A stretch of 64,000 nt of DNA from P52-10 sp041397365 (GCA_041397365.1 JAWKWT010000007.1:124001-188000); one strand, 5' to 3'; positions 44,033-53,586 are shown, counted from the first letter of the stretch. Made by a program: numbers and translations. The notes: a model not told the origin generated them from the letters alone.

Positions 44033-44820
44033 ACGAAATACTGGATCTCGGTGGCCGCGTCGCTCTGGTTACGGGCGGGGGGCAGGGTGTCGGTCGACAA
44101 ATCGCCATGCATCTGGCGGCCGCGCCGAATTCGGGCGGCGTCGCCGTCAATGATTATTATCTCGAACGGGCGCAGAGCGTCGTCGACGAGATCACGAAGG
44201 CCGGCGGCAAGGCCGTCGCGGTGCAGGGCGACGTGACGAATCTCGAAGACGTCCGCCGGTTCACTGGCGAGGCCAAGAGCAAGCTCGGCAAGATCGGCAT
44301 CCTCGTCAACAATGCCGGTAATGCCGGCGTCAATCCGTCTCCGGATTATCGCAAGCCGTATTGGGAAACGGGCCCCGAGGTCTGGAACAACGCGATCGGC
44401 GTCAATCTCTACGGCGTCATCAACTGCACGAGCGCGGTCGTTCCCGACATGATCGAGAAAAAGGAAGGCCGCATCATCACGATCATCTCCGACGCCGGCC
44501 GATGGGGCGACGCGGGTCTGGAAATCTATGCGGGCGCGAAGGCGGGCGCTGCCGGTTTCATGCGCTCGAACGCCCGCTCGCTCGGCCGCTATATGATTAC
44601 GGCGAACTGCATCGCGATCGGCATGACGGTCACGCCCGCCATCGCGCGGCGCCTGAACGATGAGGCTGCGCTTAAGCGCTCGCTCGAACGCTATATCATT
44701 CGCAGGCCCGGACAGCCGACGGATGTCGCCAACATGGCGCTGTTCCTGGCATCGAATGCCAGCTCCTGGATTACCGGTCAGACCTATCCGGTAAATGGCG
44801 GCTTCTCGCTCGCGCTTTGA
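44029..44820 (+). CDS. Short-chain dehydrogenase/reductase
   Basis: A 263-residue SDR. The NAD(P) glycine motif is TGGGQGVGR near residue 16, the NNAG motif follows at about 87, and the catalytic Tyr and Lys are in IYAGAKAGA (YxxxK), with Ser in TIISDAGRWG. The C-terminal WITGQTYPVNGGFSLAL is standard. It probably oxidises a hydroxyacyl-CoA or ring alcohol in the pathway. It overlaps the ligase by 4 bases and is followed by a strong hairpin, marking the end of the island. Confidence 0.92.
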   Translation: MNEILDLGGRVALVTGGGQGVGRQIAMHLAAAPNSGGVAVNDYYLERAQSVVDEITKAGGKAVAVQGDVTNLEDVRRFTGEAKSKLGKIGILVNNAGNAGVNPSPDYRKPYWETGPEVWNNAIGVNLYGVINCTSAVVPDMIEKKEGRIITIISDAGRWGDAGLEIYAGAKAGAAGFMRSNARSLGRYMITANCIAIGMTVTPAIARRLNDEAALKRSLERYIIRRPGQPTDVANMALFLASNASSWITGQTYPVNGGFSLAL

Positions 44821-44899
44821 CGCGCGCCGGCATTGCCGTGCGTGTCGCTCAACGTGGCTGCGAGGGATGTGAAAGTCGCTCCGCCACCGCAAAGCCCGA

Positions 44900-44923
44900 G
44901 GGCGCTCCGATCAGGGAGCGCCC
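44900..44923 (+). terminator. Hairpin terminator-like structure after SDR gene
   Basis: GGGCGCTCC (44900-44908), loop GATCAG, GGAGCGCCC (44915-44923): nine perfect GC-rich pairs, 80 bases after the SDR stop. It lies between the convergent SDR and LysR genes and could serve both. Confidence 0.65.
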
Positions 44924-44950
44924 AAGGGGCCGAGCCGACCGGGATCGCGC

Positions 44951-44990
44951 TTCTGGCTGCCTCTGGCTGCCTCTAGCTGTCTCTAACTAT
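44951..44990. repeat. Degenerate 10-bp tandem repeat, four units
   Basis: Four consecutive decamers resembling CTCTGGCTGC: units 1 and 2 differ at one base, units 3 and 4 drift. The array overlaps the stop codon of the LysR remnant. It may reflect replication slippage. Confidence 0.6.
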
Positions 44991-45887
44991 CCTGGGCGGC
45001 TTCTTCCGAAATCCAGTCGATGAATTTCGAGACCTTTCCCAGCCGGACTTTTTCCCGGCAGGCAGACCAGATGATAGGAAAACTCGACGTCGAATTGCGT
45101 GTCGAACAACGCCGTCAGGTCTCCGCTTTCAAGGTCTCTTTTCGCAATCCACGTTTCTTCGCAGGCGCGACGCCGAGCCCCGCGCAGGCCGCGTCGACCA
45201 CCATGCTTGCCTGGTTGAAATGAGGCCCGCGGCGCGGGTCGATGCCGATCGTGTCGTCCGACGCCAGAAAGGTCCGCCATGTCGGGCAGGTGCGGTCTTG
45301 CTCGGTCGGCCATTCGTGAAGAAGGTGAAGAGATTCACCCAGATCGGACGGAGATCGTTCAGCGGCGTTCTGGCGATCAGTGGGCTGCAGGATTGACGTG
45401 CTCGGGCATGAGTTTGCGTGCGTACAGGCCCGGATACAATCCAGAGCCGTAGCGCACGGCGATGTCGATGCCGCTGCGGTCGAACGATGCAACATCCATC
45501 GACGTGAAAATACCGAGGCTGACTTCCGGGTACTGGTCGTAAAACCGTGTCAATCGCGGCAGGTGATGATCGCGAGCGAGGGGGCGATCGAGACGTTCAC
45601 GGGGCCGGAATCCGCGACGCCGCGTGCGATCGTGACGGTGTCGCCGAGTTGGCGGAAGGCTTCGGTGAAGCCCGGCAGCGATTCATGTCCTGCATCCGTC
45701 AAGATCAGACGGTTTCCAACACGCGAGATCAGGCGAACCTGTAGAGGGTCTTCAAGCTGCTTGATCCCTGTTGACTGACCGCCGATGGCGAGACGCCAAG
45801 CTCTGCCGCCGCGCGCGTGACGCTCATATGCCTCGCGGTGATCTCGAAGGCGCGCAACCAGTTCAGGGGCGGCAGAGGATTTTTCAT
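44983..45887 (-). pseudogene. LysR-family regulator, multiply frameshifted
   Basis: Read from the ATG at 45887, the N-terminus is a clear LysR DNA-binding domain (NPLPPLNWLRAFEITARHMS, then VTRAAAELGVSPSAVSQ). The frame breaks after Gln-Gln, continues as IKQLEDPLQVRLISRVGNR, then breaks again near ITCRD. RFYDQYPEVSLGIFTSMDVA, ASMVVDAACAGLGVAP, ALFDTQFDVEFSYHLVCLPG and KFIDWISEEAAQDS are further pieces in different frames, ending at a stop at 44983. The span of 905 bases is normal for LysR (about 300 residues). At least four indels prevent a full protein. It is divergent from the beta-lyase gene, its likely former target. Confidence 0.82.
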
Positions 45888-45906
45888 GACAGGTCAGGCG
45901 TGAGGG

Positions 45907-45931
45907 CAGGTTAGGCGAATGTCAGGTTAGG
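45907..45931. repeat. Direct repeat CAGGTTAGG in the LysR upstream region
   Basis: CAGGTTAGG occurs at 45907-45915 and 45923-45931, a 16-base period, just upstream of the LysR start. It may be a regulator site or chance; too short to say. Confidence 0.35.
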
Positions 45932-46025
45932 TTTGGCTTCATACCAGATTTAGAAATCCGAAATTGCGGTTTCGAAACAGAATCACGCGCTGAGCATGCC
46001 CTGTGTGGTCGAGCGGCCGGGGTGA

Positions 46026-46054
46026 TATGCTGCATGCCGTCTACGAACAGCATA
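46026..46054. promoter_or_regulatory. Inverted repeat between divergent LysR remnant and beta-lyase gene
   Basis: TATGCTG (46026-46032) and CAGCATA (46048-46054) are perfect inverted arms 15 bases apart, ending 19 bases before the beta-lyase ATG. LysR proteins bind dyads in such divergent gaps. Candidate operator only. Confidence 0.45.
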
Positions 46055-46073
46055 CAATAATTGAGCGGGAAAC

Positions 46074-47247
46074 ATGCGCATAGGCACGAAAGTCATCACC
46101 GCGGGCAGGCATCCGGATCGCTGTTGGGGGCAGTCAATCCGCGGTCTATCGAACCTCCACGGTCCCTTGTCGGGCACCATCCGCCGATTGGCGAAGCGGC
46201 AGGCGACGCGCGCCGCAGGCGTTCGAGCATGTATTACGGTCGCCACGGGACCTGACCACGCGCGACCTGGAGGAAGCCTTTGCGGAAGTGGAGGGCGGCG
46301 ACCGCTCCTTTGTTTGTCCGTCGGGGCTGGCCGCCTGCATCATGTCCATTCTGGCCTTCGTCAAAAGCGGCGACCACGTTCTGATTACCGACAGCGTCTA
46401 CGGGCCGGTACGCACATTCGCCGATGGGCCTCTTGTGCGCATGGGCGTTCAAACCACCTATTACGATCCGTATATCGGCGCTGACATCAAGAAGCTGATT
46501 CAGCCCAACACGGTTCTTGTCTACACCGAAGCGCCCGGCTCGCACACGCTCGAAGTGCAGGACATTCCCGCGATCGCGGCCGAAGCGCATGCGGCGGGCG
46601 CCGTCGTGCTGATGGACAATACGTGGGCGACGCCGCTGTTTTTCCGTGCGTTCGACCATGGCGTCGACGTCTCGATCCAGGCGGCGACGAAATATGTCAT
46701 CGGGCATTCGGATGCGATGCTCGGCATCATCACGACGAACAAGCAGACGTCTCCGGCCATGGAGCGCTGCGTCCATGAATACGGGCAGATCACGAGCCCG
46801 GACGACGTTTATATGGCGCAGCGGGGCCTGCGCACCATGAAGGTGCGGCTGGAGCGGCATTGGGCGACCGGCCTCGCGCTCGCGCAGTGGCTGGCCGAGC
46901 AGAAGGAAGTGTCTCGGGTGATCCATCCGGCGTTGCCTGGAGACAAAGGGCATGCGTTGTGGAAACGGGATTTCCTCGGAGCGTCCGGTCTCTTCAGCGT
47001 CGTCTTCAACGATCTGCCGCCAGCGGCGATCGATGCGTTTGTCGACGAGCTTCATTTGTTCAATATCGGTGCGTCATGGGGCGGCTTCGAAAGCCTGATC
47101 CTGCCGATCGATCCGACGGCCCAGCGCACCGCGACCAAGTGGTCCGCTCCGGGCAAGGCCGTGAGAATTCACGCCGGTCTCGAAGACGTCGATGATCTTC
47201 TCGAAGACATGTCGAACGCATTCAAGGCGCTGCGGTCTCATTACTAG
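46074..47247 (+). pseudogene. metC: Cystathionine beta-lyase-like PLP enzyme with scrambled 5' end
   Basis: The intact frame from 46288 (319 codons) is a Cys/Met-metabolism PLP enzyme: SFVCPSGLAACIMSILAFVK, VLMDNTWATPLFFRAFDHGVD, and SIQAATKYVIGHSDAMLG, whose Lys should bind PLP. The preceding 215 bases contain the expected N-terminus in broken pieces: MRIGTKVITAGRHPDR, GAVNP, VYRTSTV, MYYGRHGT and TTRDLEEAFAEVEGGDRSF, in alternating frames. At least five indels lie between 46125 and 46260. The enzyme would split cystathionine to homocysteine; without the N-terminal segment, which completes the partner's active site, it is unlikely to work. A sequence-quality problem is possible because the adjacent LysR is broken too. 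Confidence 0.82.
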
Positions 47248-47329
47248 GTCTTTGGTGAAAGTCGTCGCGTGAGCGATTGAGGATGGAAATGGCGATCCGC
47301 CTCGGATCGGATCATGCGAAGGATGCCAA

Positions 47330-48118
47330 ATGCTTGATCGGTTCGATCATGTCGTGCTGGGAGTTGCCGATATCGCCGAGGCGACGAAGGCGTTTCAGCG
47401 GGCAGGCTTCGATGTTCTGGATCGCAAGGACCCGCCGGGAGCCTCGGAGGGGCGCTTCGTGAGATTTCGCGATGGGTCCTCGATCGAACTGCTGACGTTC
47501 CACAGTCCGAGTCCTCACCGCTTTCAGAAACGCTTTGCGAGCGGTCCGGGCTGGATCGACTATGCCGTCAATGCGAGGGATCTGGAGCCTGCGGAGAAGG
47601 CGCTCGCAGAAATCTCCTCCGCTGCGCCTTTCCGGCGGACGGTCGGAAAGAAAATGGCCGATGGGAACGAATGGGGGCTCGAACTATCGGAGCCCTCCGT
47701 CAGCTTGGGCGAACCGGTTCTTCCCTTCCTGACCAGGGACCTGACGCCGCCGCACTGGCGCGTCGCGGCGCTGCCTTCGAATGTCGAGCAGCCGTTCGGA
47801 ATCTCCGGCATTGCCGGAGTGACGGTCGTTACTCGTCAGCTCTCTGCATCGGAGCCGCCGATGCGGGCGCTGTTCGGAGCGCCTCAGGAGATTTCATCGC
47901 GACATGGCGCGGGGACCACCTCGCTTCTTTTCCGGTTCGGAGAGAACTGGGTCGAACTGGTCGAGGCGCGAGATCCGCAAACGGAGATCGGCAAGAATCT
48001 CGGCGCGCGCGGGGCGGGACTCTATGACGTTTCCTTGCGCGGCATGGATCAGCCGCAGCCTTTGGAGGTCGGAGCTTTGTTCGGCGCGTGCCTGAGGGTG
48101 GAATCCGCCAGGCATTGA
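47330..48118 (+). CDS. VOC/glyoxalase-like domain protein
   Basis: A 262-residue protein starting MLDRFDHVVLGVADIAEATK, with FDHVVLGV the typical first beta strand of VOC folds and its metal-ligand His. A second module begins near residue 155 (GIAGVTVVTRQLSASEPPMR), so it has two VOC modules. It fits the Glyoxalase_3-like group of unknown substrate. It lies between the beta-lyase and a sulfurtransferase gene, suggesting a sulfur or thiol connection that I cannot confirm. Confidence 0.75.
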   Translation: MLDRFDHVVLGVADIAEATKAFQRAGFDVLDRKDPPGASEGRFVRFRDGSSIELLTFHSPSPHRFQKRFASGPGWIDYAVNARDLEPAEKALAEISSAAPFRRTVGKKMADGNEWGLELSEPSVSLGEPVLPFLTRDLTPPHWRVAALPSNVEQPFGISGIAGVTVVTRQLSASEPPMRALFGAPQEISSRHGAGTTSLLFRFGENWVELVEARDPQTEIGKNLGARGAGLYDVSLRGMDQPQPLEVGALFGACLRVESARH

Positions 48119-48170
48119 GCGCGTTGATCTCTGTTGAGACATCCGTTGTGCAAATCGGGAGTTGTTCGAA

Positions 48171-49040
48171 ATGGCTGAGAACAAACAGACGGAAAAATTT
48201 CCGGTGCTCGTCTCGGTGGAATGGCTGAAAGAACGGCTCGGGACCGAGCGCATCCAGGTGATCGATACGTCCTGGGACATGAGCAACAAGGGATTGCCGG
48301 CCTATCAGGTGTTCCTGAGCGAACATATTCCGGGGGCGATCCATTTCGATTCCAACAAGGTCGCGGCGCCGAGCACTGAGCCGCCGCATCGCATGATGCC
48401 GTCGCCGGAACTGTTTGCGAAAATGGTCGGCGAACTGGGTATCGATCCGGACGCGACGCTGATCTTCTACGACAATGCGGGCCTCTACACCGCCGCCCGC
48501 GCATGGTGGATGTTCCGGGGATCGGGGCATGAGCGCTCCGCGGTGCTCGACGGCGGGCTTCCCGCATGGAAGCAGGCCGGGGGAGTGCTGGAGCATGGCG
48601 TCGCGCAAAAGCGGGCGCCGACGAACTGGCCGGTGCCGGCGCAGCGGCCGCGGGCCTGTGATTGGCGGCATGTGCTGGCGAATGTTTCGTCCGGCGAGGA
48701 GCAGATCGTCGATGCTCGCCCGCCCGAGCAGTTCAACGGCGATACGTCCTTCCGCTATCCGGCCGTGCGGCCGGGACATATTCCCGGCTCGATCAATCTG
48801 TCGCAGCGCGACCTTCGCGGCCCCGATCACAAATTTCACAGCCCCGATGAAATCCGGAAAATCTTTCAGGCGCACGGCGTGGATTTCTCCAAGCCGATCA
48901 TCTCGACCTGCGGATCGGGAATCACCGCCTGCATCCTGGCGCTCGCCTGTGAATGGATCGGCGAAGATGATGTGAAGATCTACGACGGCTCATGGGAAGA
49001 GTGGGGCGGTCGCAAGGATCTGCCGGCAACGATGGATTAG
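48171..49040 (+). CDS. sseA: Two-domain sulfurtransferase (3-mercaptopyruvate sulfurtransferase-like)
   Basis: A 289-residue tandem rhodanese. The N-terminal domain has VIDTSWDMSNKGLPAY and HIPGAIHFD; the C-terminal active domain has EQIVDARPPEQFNGD, RPGHIPGSINL and the catalytic loop STCGSGITACILAL. CGSGITA is close to the CGSGVTA loop of mercaptopyruvate sulfurtransferases, unlike the CRKGVT loop of thiosulfate rhodaneses. It would move sulfane sulfur from mercaptopyruvate to an acceptor in the cytoplasm. Start at 48171 (MAENKQTEKFPV) is preferred over a TTG at 48162. Intact. Confidence 0.88.
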   Translation: MAENKQTEKFPVLVSVEWLKERLGTERIQVIDTSWDMSNKGLPAYQVFLSEHIPGAIHFDSNKVAAPSTEPPHRMMPSPELFAKMVGELGIDPDATLIFYDNAGLYTAARAWWMFRGSGHERSAVLDGGLPAWKQAGGVLEHGVAQKRAPTNWPVPAQRPRACDWRHVLANVSSGEEQIVDARPPEQFNGDTSFRYPAVRPGHIPGSINLSQRDLRGPDHKFHSPDEIRKIFQAHGVDFSKPIISTCGSGITACILALACEWIGEDDVKIYDGSWEEWGGRKDLPATMD

Positions 49041-49082
49041 AGCGTGATCCCGAAACGTGGAAAGCGGTTTCGGAACGTATCT
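49041..49082. repeat. Intergenic palindromic element (possible Bradyrhizobium-type repeat)
   Basis: CCGAAAC (49050-49056) and GTTTCGG (49067-49073) pair around 10 bases. The flanks (agcgtgatc at 49041) resemble, from memory, a common short palindromic repeat scattered between genes in Bradyrhizobiaceae; this copy looks degenerate on its right side. It directly follows the sulfurtransferase stop and may act as its terminator. Confidence 0.5.
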
Positions 49083-49109
49083 TACTTAAGCAGAGATGGA
49101 CGACGGGTC

Positions 49110-49126
49110 CAACTCAACATGAGTTG
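49110..49126. promoter_or_regulatory. 17-bp operator-like palindrome before the TctC pair
   Basis: CAACTCA-ACA-TGAGTTG: perfect 7-base arms around 3 bases. It lies 90 bases ahead of the first TctC gene. No regulator gene is adjacent, so its binding partner is unknown; the shape suits MarR, GntR or LacI-type proteins. Confidence 0.5.
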
Positions 49127-49215
49127 AGAAGACTCTGGGCTAACCGAAGGAGCGGGGTCGTCGAATGGCGGCTGCGTTGACTTGAATCTGTATCGAGATC
49201 ATGGGGGATCGAGAG

Positions 49216-50188
49216 ATGTTGAAGCGAGTGCTCCTTGTCGCGCTGGCGGCTGTCGCAATACCGGCCACGTTGGCGGCACAGCCTTATCCCAACAAGCCGG
49301 TACGTTTCATCGTTCCGGTTGCGGCCGGCGGATCGACGGATACGACCGCGCGCATTGTCGCGGAAGCGATGTCCGCAAGCCTCGGCCAACCCTTCGTGAT
49401 CGAGAATCGGCCCGGAGCCGCAACCACGATCGGCATCGATCTTGTCGCAAAGTCGAAGCCCGACGGTTACACCGTCGGCATCAGCGGCGTTGCCGCGATC
49501 GCGATCATTCCCAACATCGATCCGAAACTTTCGTACAATCCCGAGCGCGATCTCGATGTGATTTCCGGTCTTGCGAGCGTTGACGGCATTATCGTCGCGA
49601 AGCCCGATTTGCCGCAGAAGACCATGGCCGAAGTGCTCGAGGCCACGCGCGCCAAGCCGGGCAGCATCAGCTTCGGCACATCGGGCATCGCCGGACCGGC
49701 GCATCTGGAAATGGAGCAGTTGCAAAAGCTCTCCGGCACGAAAATGCTTCACGTTCCTTTCTCGGGAGACGTGCCGGCAATCACGGCCGTCTTGTCCGGC
49801 GATGTCAGCATCGCCGTCGTGTCGACCACCGCCGCATTGCCCTTCGTTCTTGACGGTAGATTGAAGGCGCTCGTGGCGAACGGGCCGCACCTCACGCATG
49901 AAGGTGTTGCCCGATCTTCCGTCCGTTGCTGAACAGACCGGCTTCAAGCAGTACAGCCCGCAAATGTGGAGCGTGCTCGTCGCAGCGAAGAATACGCCGC
50001 CGGATGTCGTCGAGACGCTGAACAAGGCCGTCAACCAGGCTCTTGCGAAACCCGATATCATCGAGCGGTTTGCAAAGCTCGGCCTGCGGCCGCTGGTTGG
50101 CGACGCCAAGACGATCCAGGAATTCGTGCGCAAGGATGCGGCGGAAAAGAAGAAGACCATCGATAGCATCGGGCTGAAGCGCGAGTAG
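49216..50188 (+). pseudogene. Bug/TctC-type substrate-binding protein, copy 1, one frameshift
   Basis: About 323 residues when joined. Signal LKRVLLVALAAVAIPATLAA is followed by QPYPNKPVRFIVPVAAGGST, the Bug hallmark, and IENRPGAATTIG. The frame from 49216 runs to 49932 but loses sense after ALVANGPH at about 49895; KVLPDLPSVAEQTGFKQYS continues in another frame (49898-50188) to a normal end at KRE. A single missing base explains it. The tandem copy downstream shares most of the sequence. As written the C-terminal lobe is missing. Confidence 0.85.
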
Positions 50189-50203
50189 CGACCCAATCGG
50201 AAA

Positions 50204-50238
50204 GCAGGAGCCGGCCGCTGGCGGTGGCGGGCTCCTGC
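50204..50238 (+). terminator. Hairpin after TctC copy 1
   Basis: GCAGGAGCC (50204-50212) and GGCTCCTGC (50230-50238) form nine perfect pairs around a 17-base loop, 15 bases after the stop. No U-run. It separates the two TctC copies. Confidence 0.55.
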
Positions 50239-50287
50239 ACAATCTCTGGTGTTGGCTGACCGTATCTTGGAATCATGGGGTGAAGTA

Positions 50288-51255
50288 ATGCTCAAGCTGG
50301 TCCTCCTTGTCGCGCTGGCGACCGTCGCAATACCGGCCGCATTGGCGGCGCAGCCTTATCCGAACAAGCCGGTTCGCTTCATCGTTCCGGTCGCGGCCGG
50401 CGGATCGACGGATACGACCGCGCGCATCGTCGCGGAAGCGTGTCCGCAAGCCTCGGCCAACCCTTCGTGATCGAGAACCGGCCTGGAGCGGCAACGACCA
50501 TCGGCACGATCTTGTCGCGAAATCGAGCCGGACGGTTACACCGTCGGCATCAGCGGCGTGGCCGCGATCGCGATCATTCCGAACATCGATCCGAAACTCT
50601 CGTACAATCCCGAGCGCGATCTCGACGTGATCGCCGGGCTCGCGAATGTCGATGGCATCGTCGTCGCGAAGCCCGATCTGAAGCAGAACTCCATGGCCGA
50701 AGTGCTCGAAGCGTCGCGCGCCAAGCCGAACAGCATCAGCTATTCGACGTCAGGCGTCGCCGGCCCTCGCACCTGAATATGGAGCACCTGCAACAGCTCT
50801 CCGGGACGAAGATGCTTCACGTTCCCTTTTCGGGCGATGTGCCGGCGATCACCGCCGTCCTGTCCGGCGACGTCAGCATCGCCGTTGTCTCGACGAGCGG
50901 CCGCAATGCCCTTCATCACCGACGGAAAGTTGAAAGCGCTTGCGGCGAATGGCCCTGGCGCTGCCCGCAACAAGGTGCTGCCGGATCTCTTCGATCACCG
51001 AGCAGACCGATTCAAGGACTACAGCCCGCAGACATGGAGCGTTCTGTGGCCGCCAAAGGCACGCCGCCGGACGTGGTGAAAATCCTGAACAAGGCCGTTA
51101 ACGAGGCGCTCGCAAAGCCCGATGTTATCGACCGGTTCGCAAAGCTCGGTCTGCAACCCCTCTATGGCGACGCGGCGAAGACCCAGGAGTTCGTGCGAAC
51201 GGACACGGCCAGGAAGAAGCAGGTCATCGAACGCATCGGCCTGAAGCGGGAGTGA
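50288..51255 (+). pseudogene. Bug/TctC-type substrate-binding protein, copy 2, decayed tandem duplicate
   Basis: The start (MLKLVLLVALATVAIPAALA, then AQPYPNKPVRFIVP) is nearly the same as copy 1. Comparing the two copies pinpoints indels in copy 2: one A lost near 50439 (GCGATGTCC becomes GCGTGTCC), one T lost near 50504, one base lost near 50526, one near 50769, one G gained near 50901, and further losses near 50987 and 51048. Recognisable pieces run to KKQVIERIGLKRE at 51255. With at least six indels this is a pseudogene unless the sequence is poor here. It is followed by the molybdenum enzyme gene. Confidence 0.88.
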
Positions 51256-51294
51256 TCGGCGTCTGCCCACGAAAGGCGAATTTCCGACTTCGAC

Positions 51295-53586
51295 ATGACG
51301 GACTATTCCTACCATCGCAGCCATTGGGGCGTGTTCCTCGCGCGTGAGGCTGCGGACGGCAAGGTCGAGGTTCGTCCTTTCGTGGAGGACCCGAATCCAT
51401 CGCCTATCATACAGAACTTTGAGGATGCCGTGCGCCACAGGGCGCGCGTGGCGCGCCCGGCGATCCGGCGCGGATGGCTCGATAATGGGCCGGGTTCCGA
51501 TGTCAGGCGCGGGGCCGACGAGTTCGTCGAGGTCGACTGGAACGTCGCGATCGATCTTGTCGGCAAGGAAATCATGCGCGTTCGCGACCGGTTCGGTTCC
51601 TCTTCGATCTATGGAGGATCGTATGGCTGGTCGAGTGCGGGCCGATTTCATCATGCGCAGAGTCAAGTCCACCGATTTCTGAATGCTGCCGGCGGCTATG
51701 TCCGCTCGGTGAACAGCTACAGTTCAGGTGCGGCGAGCGTCATCATTCCGCATATCGTCAGCCCGTTTGAGAGCATCAGCCGCAAATCCGTCAAATGGGA
51801 CGATGTCGTTCGGCATTCCGAATTGATCGTCTGCTTTGGTGGCATGGCCGCCAAGAACGGCATGGTGTCCCCCCGGTGGTCCAAGTCGCCATCATGCCCG
51901 CGCTTCGATGGTGGCCGCGCGGCACCGCGGCGCGCGATATGTGCTGATCAGCCCGTTGCGCGACGATCTGCCGGCCGAACTCGATGCCGGCTGGCTACCG
52001 ATCAAGCCCGGCACCGATACGGCGCTGATGCTGGGGATTGCGCATACGCTGGTAAAAGGCGGGCGGGTCGATCGAGAATTCCTCGGACGCTACTGCGAGG
52101 GATATGACCGCTTCGAGCGCTACCTGCTTGGCGGATATGACGGCGAGCCGGAGAAGACCGCGCAATGGGCGGCAAACATCACCCAATTGTCCGGCGAGGC
52201 GATCGAGGAGCTTGCGCTCCAGATGGCGCGGCATAAGACGCTGATAACTGTCGCCCAATCCTTGCAGCGCGCCGATCACGGCGAGCAGCCCGTCTGGATG
52301 GGAATCGTGCTGGCCGCGATGCTCGGCCAGCTCGGTTCACCGGGCACAGGCTTCAGCTACGGTCTCGGTTCGATGGCCGATATCGGCGAACCATCACTTG
52401 CGGTGCCATTGCCGACGCTGCCGCAAGGCTCCAACGCCGTGACCGACTATATCCCGGTCGCGCGCATCGCGGACATGCTGTTGCACCCCGGCGAAACCTT
52501 CTCCTATAACGGCAACGAATTGCGATATCCGCACATTCGGCTGGTGTATTGGGCCGGCGGCAATCCGTTCCATCATCATCAGGACATCAACCGCCTTCGC
52601 CGTGCGTTTCGCCAGCCCGACACGATCGTCGTGAACGAATCCGCCTGGACAGCCACCGCCCGCCACGCGGATATCGTGTTGCCGGCGACGTTGACGCTGG
52701 AACGTTCGGACATCGGCGGTGCCGCCTACGATCCTTTCATGGTTGCGATGCGCCCGGTCTGCCGGCCGTTCGGGCAGGCGAAGGACGATTATGAAATCTT
52801 CGCGCTCCTGTCCGAGAAAATGGGAACGGGCCGGCAATTCACCGAAGGTCGCTCGGTGATGGACTGGCTTCGCACGCTTTATGAGAATACGCGAACGGCG
52901 ATGATCCGGCTGGGGCTTTCGCCTCCGGATTTCGACGGACGAAGGGCGAAATGCGCCTTCCGACATTGGCGGAAACGGGCGGCATTCTCGCCGAGTTCCG
53001 ACACGATCCCGACAAGAATCCGCTGCCGACGCCAAGCGGCAGGATCGAAATCTTTTCACGCACTATTGGGGCCTTCGGCTATTCCGACTGCAAAGGGCAT
53101 CCGACATGGATGGAGCCGGCCGAGGATGTGAGCGGGACATCGCCGCTGCATCTTGTCGCCAATCAGCCGGCCGCGCGGCTGCACAGCCAGCTCGATTTCG
53201 GCCTGCACAGCCGTCGATCGAAACACAAGGATCGGGAAGTCGTGCGCCTGTCGGCGGCGGATGCGAAGCCGCGCGGCATTGTGAGCGGCGACATCGTGCG
53301 AATATTCAATGAGCGCGGATCGTGCCTGGCCGCGGCGAAGGTGAGTAACGATGTGCGCGCCGGCGTGCTCCATCTGCCGACCGGCGCATGGTACGATCCC
53401 GTAAACGCTCAGGACGAACAACCGATGTGCGCGCATGGCAATCCGAACGTGCTCACGCGCGATGCCGGGACGTCGCGTCTGGCGCAAGGATGTGCCGGTC
53501 AATTGTGTTGCGTCGAGATCGAGAAATTCACCGGCGTTCCGCCGAGCATGCGTGCGCACGATCCGCCGAAGAGAACAACCGGTTAG
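51295..53586 (+). pseudogene. Molybdopterin-dependent oxidoreductase (DMSO/biotin-sulfoxide reductase family), two frameshifts
   Basis: Joined, about 763 residues, normal for BisC/DorA-type enzymes. Frame 1 begins YSYHRSHWGVFLAREAADG; the molybdenum-ligand serine is expected in NSYSSGAASVIIPHI. The first break is at a run of six C at 51869-51874: with five C the reading continues VSPGGPSRHHARASMVAARH. Frame 2 has YWAGGNPFHHHQDINRL and ADIVLPATLTLERSD (cofactor pocket). The second break near 52940 fits one lost base, after which MRLPTLAETGGILAEFRHDP leads to the cap domain (VANQPAARLHSQLDFG). No signal peptide is seen, so a cytoplasmic S- or N-oxide reductase is likely. Its frame fits sequence error or slippage. 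Confidence 0.85.

Noticed and set aside
12171..44820. Reading the island as a peptide or bile-acid pathway by name
   Set aside because: Dpp-type importers often carry non-peptides, and no steroid-ring monooxygenase, KstD or extradiol dioxygenase is present, so no specific substrate is assigned.
44951..44990. Short tandem repeat considered as a CRISPR or attachment site
   Set aside because: Units are only 10 bases without spacers and degenerate; listed simply as a tandem repeat.
50288..51255. Programmed frameshifting in the second TctC copy
   Set aside because: There are too many changes in both directions and no slippery heptamer; comparison with copy 1 shows simple indels.
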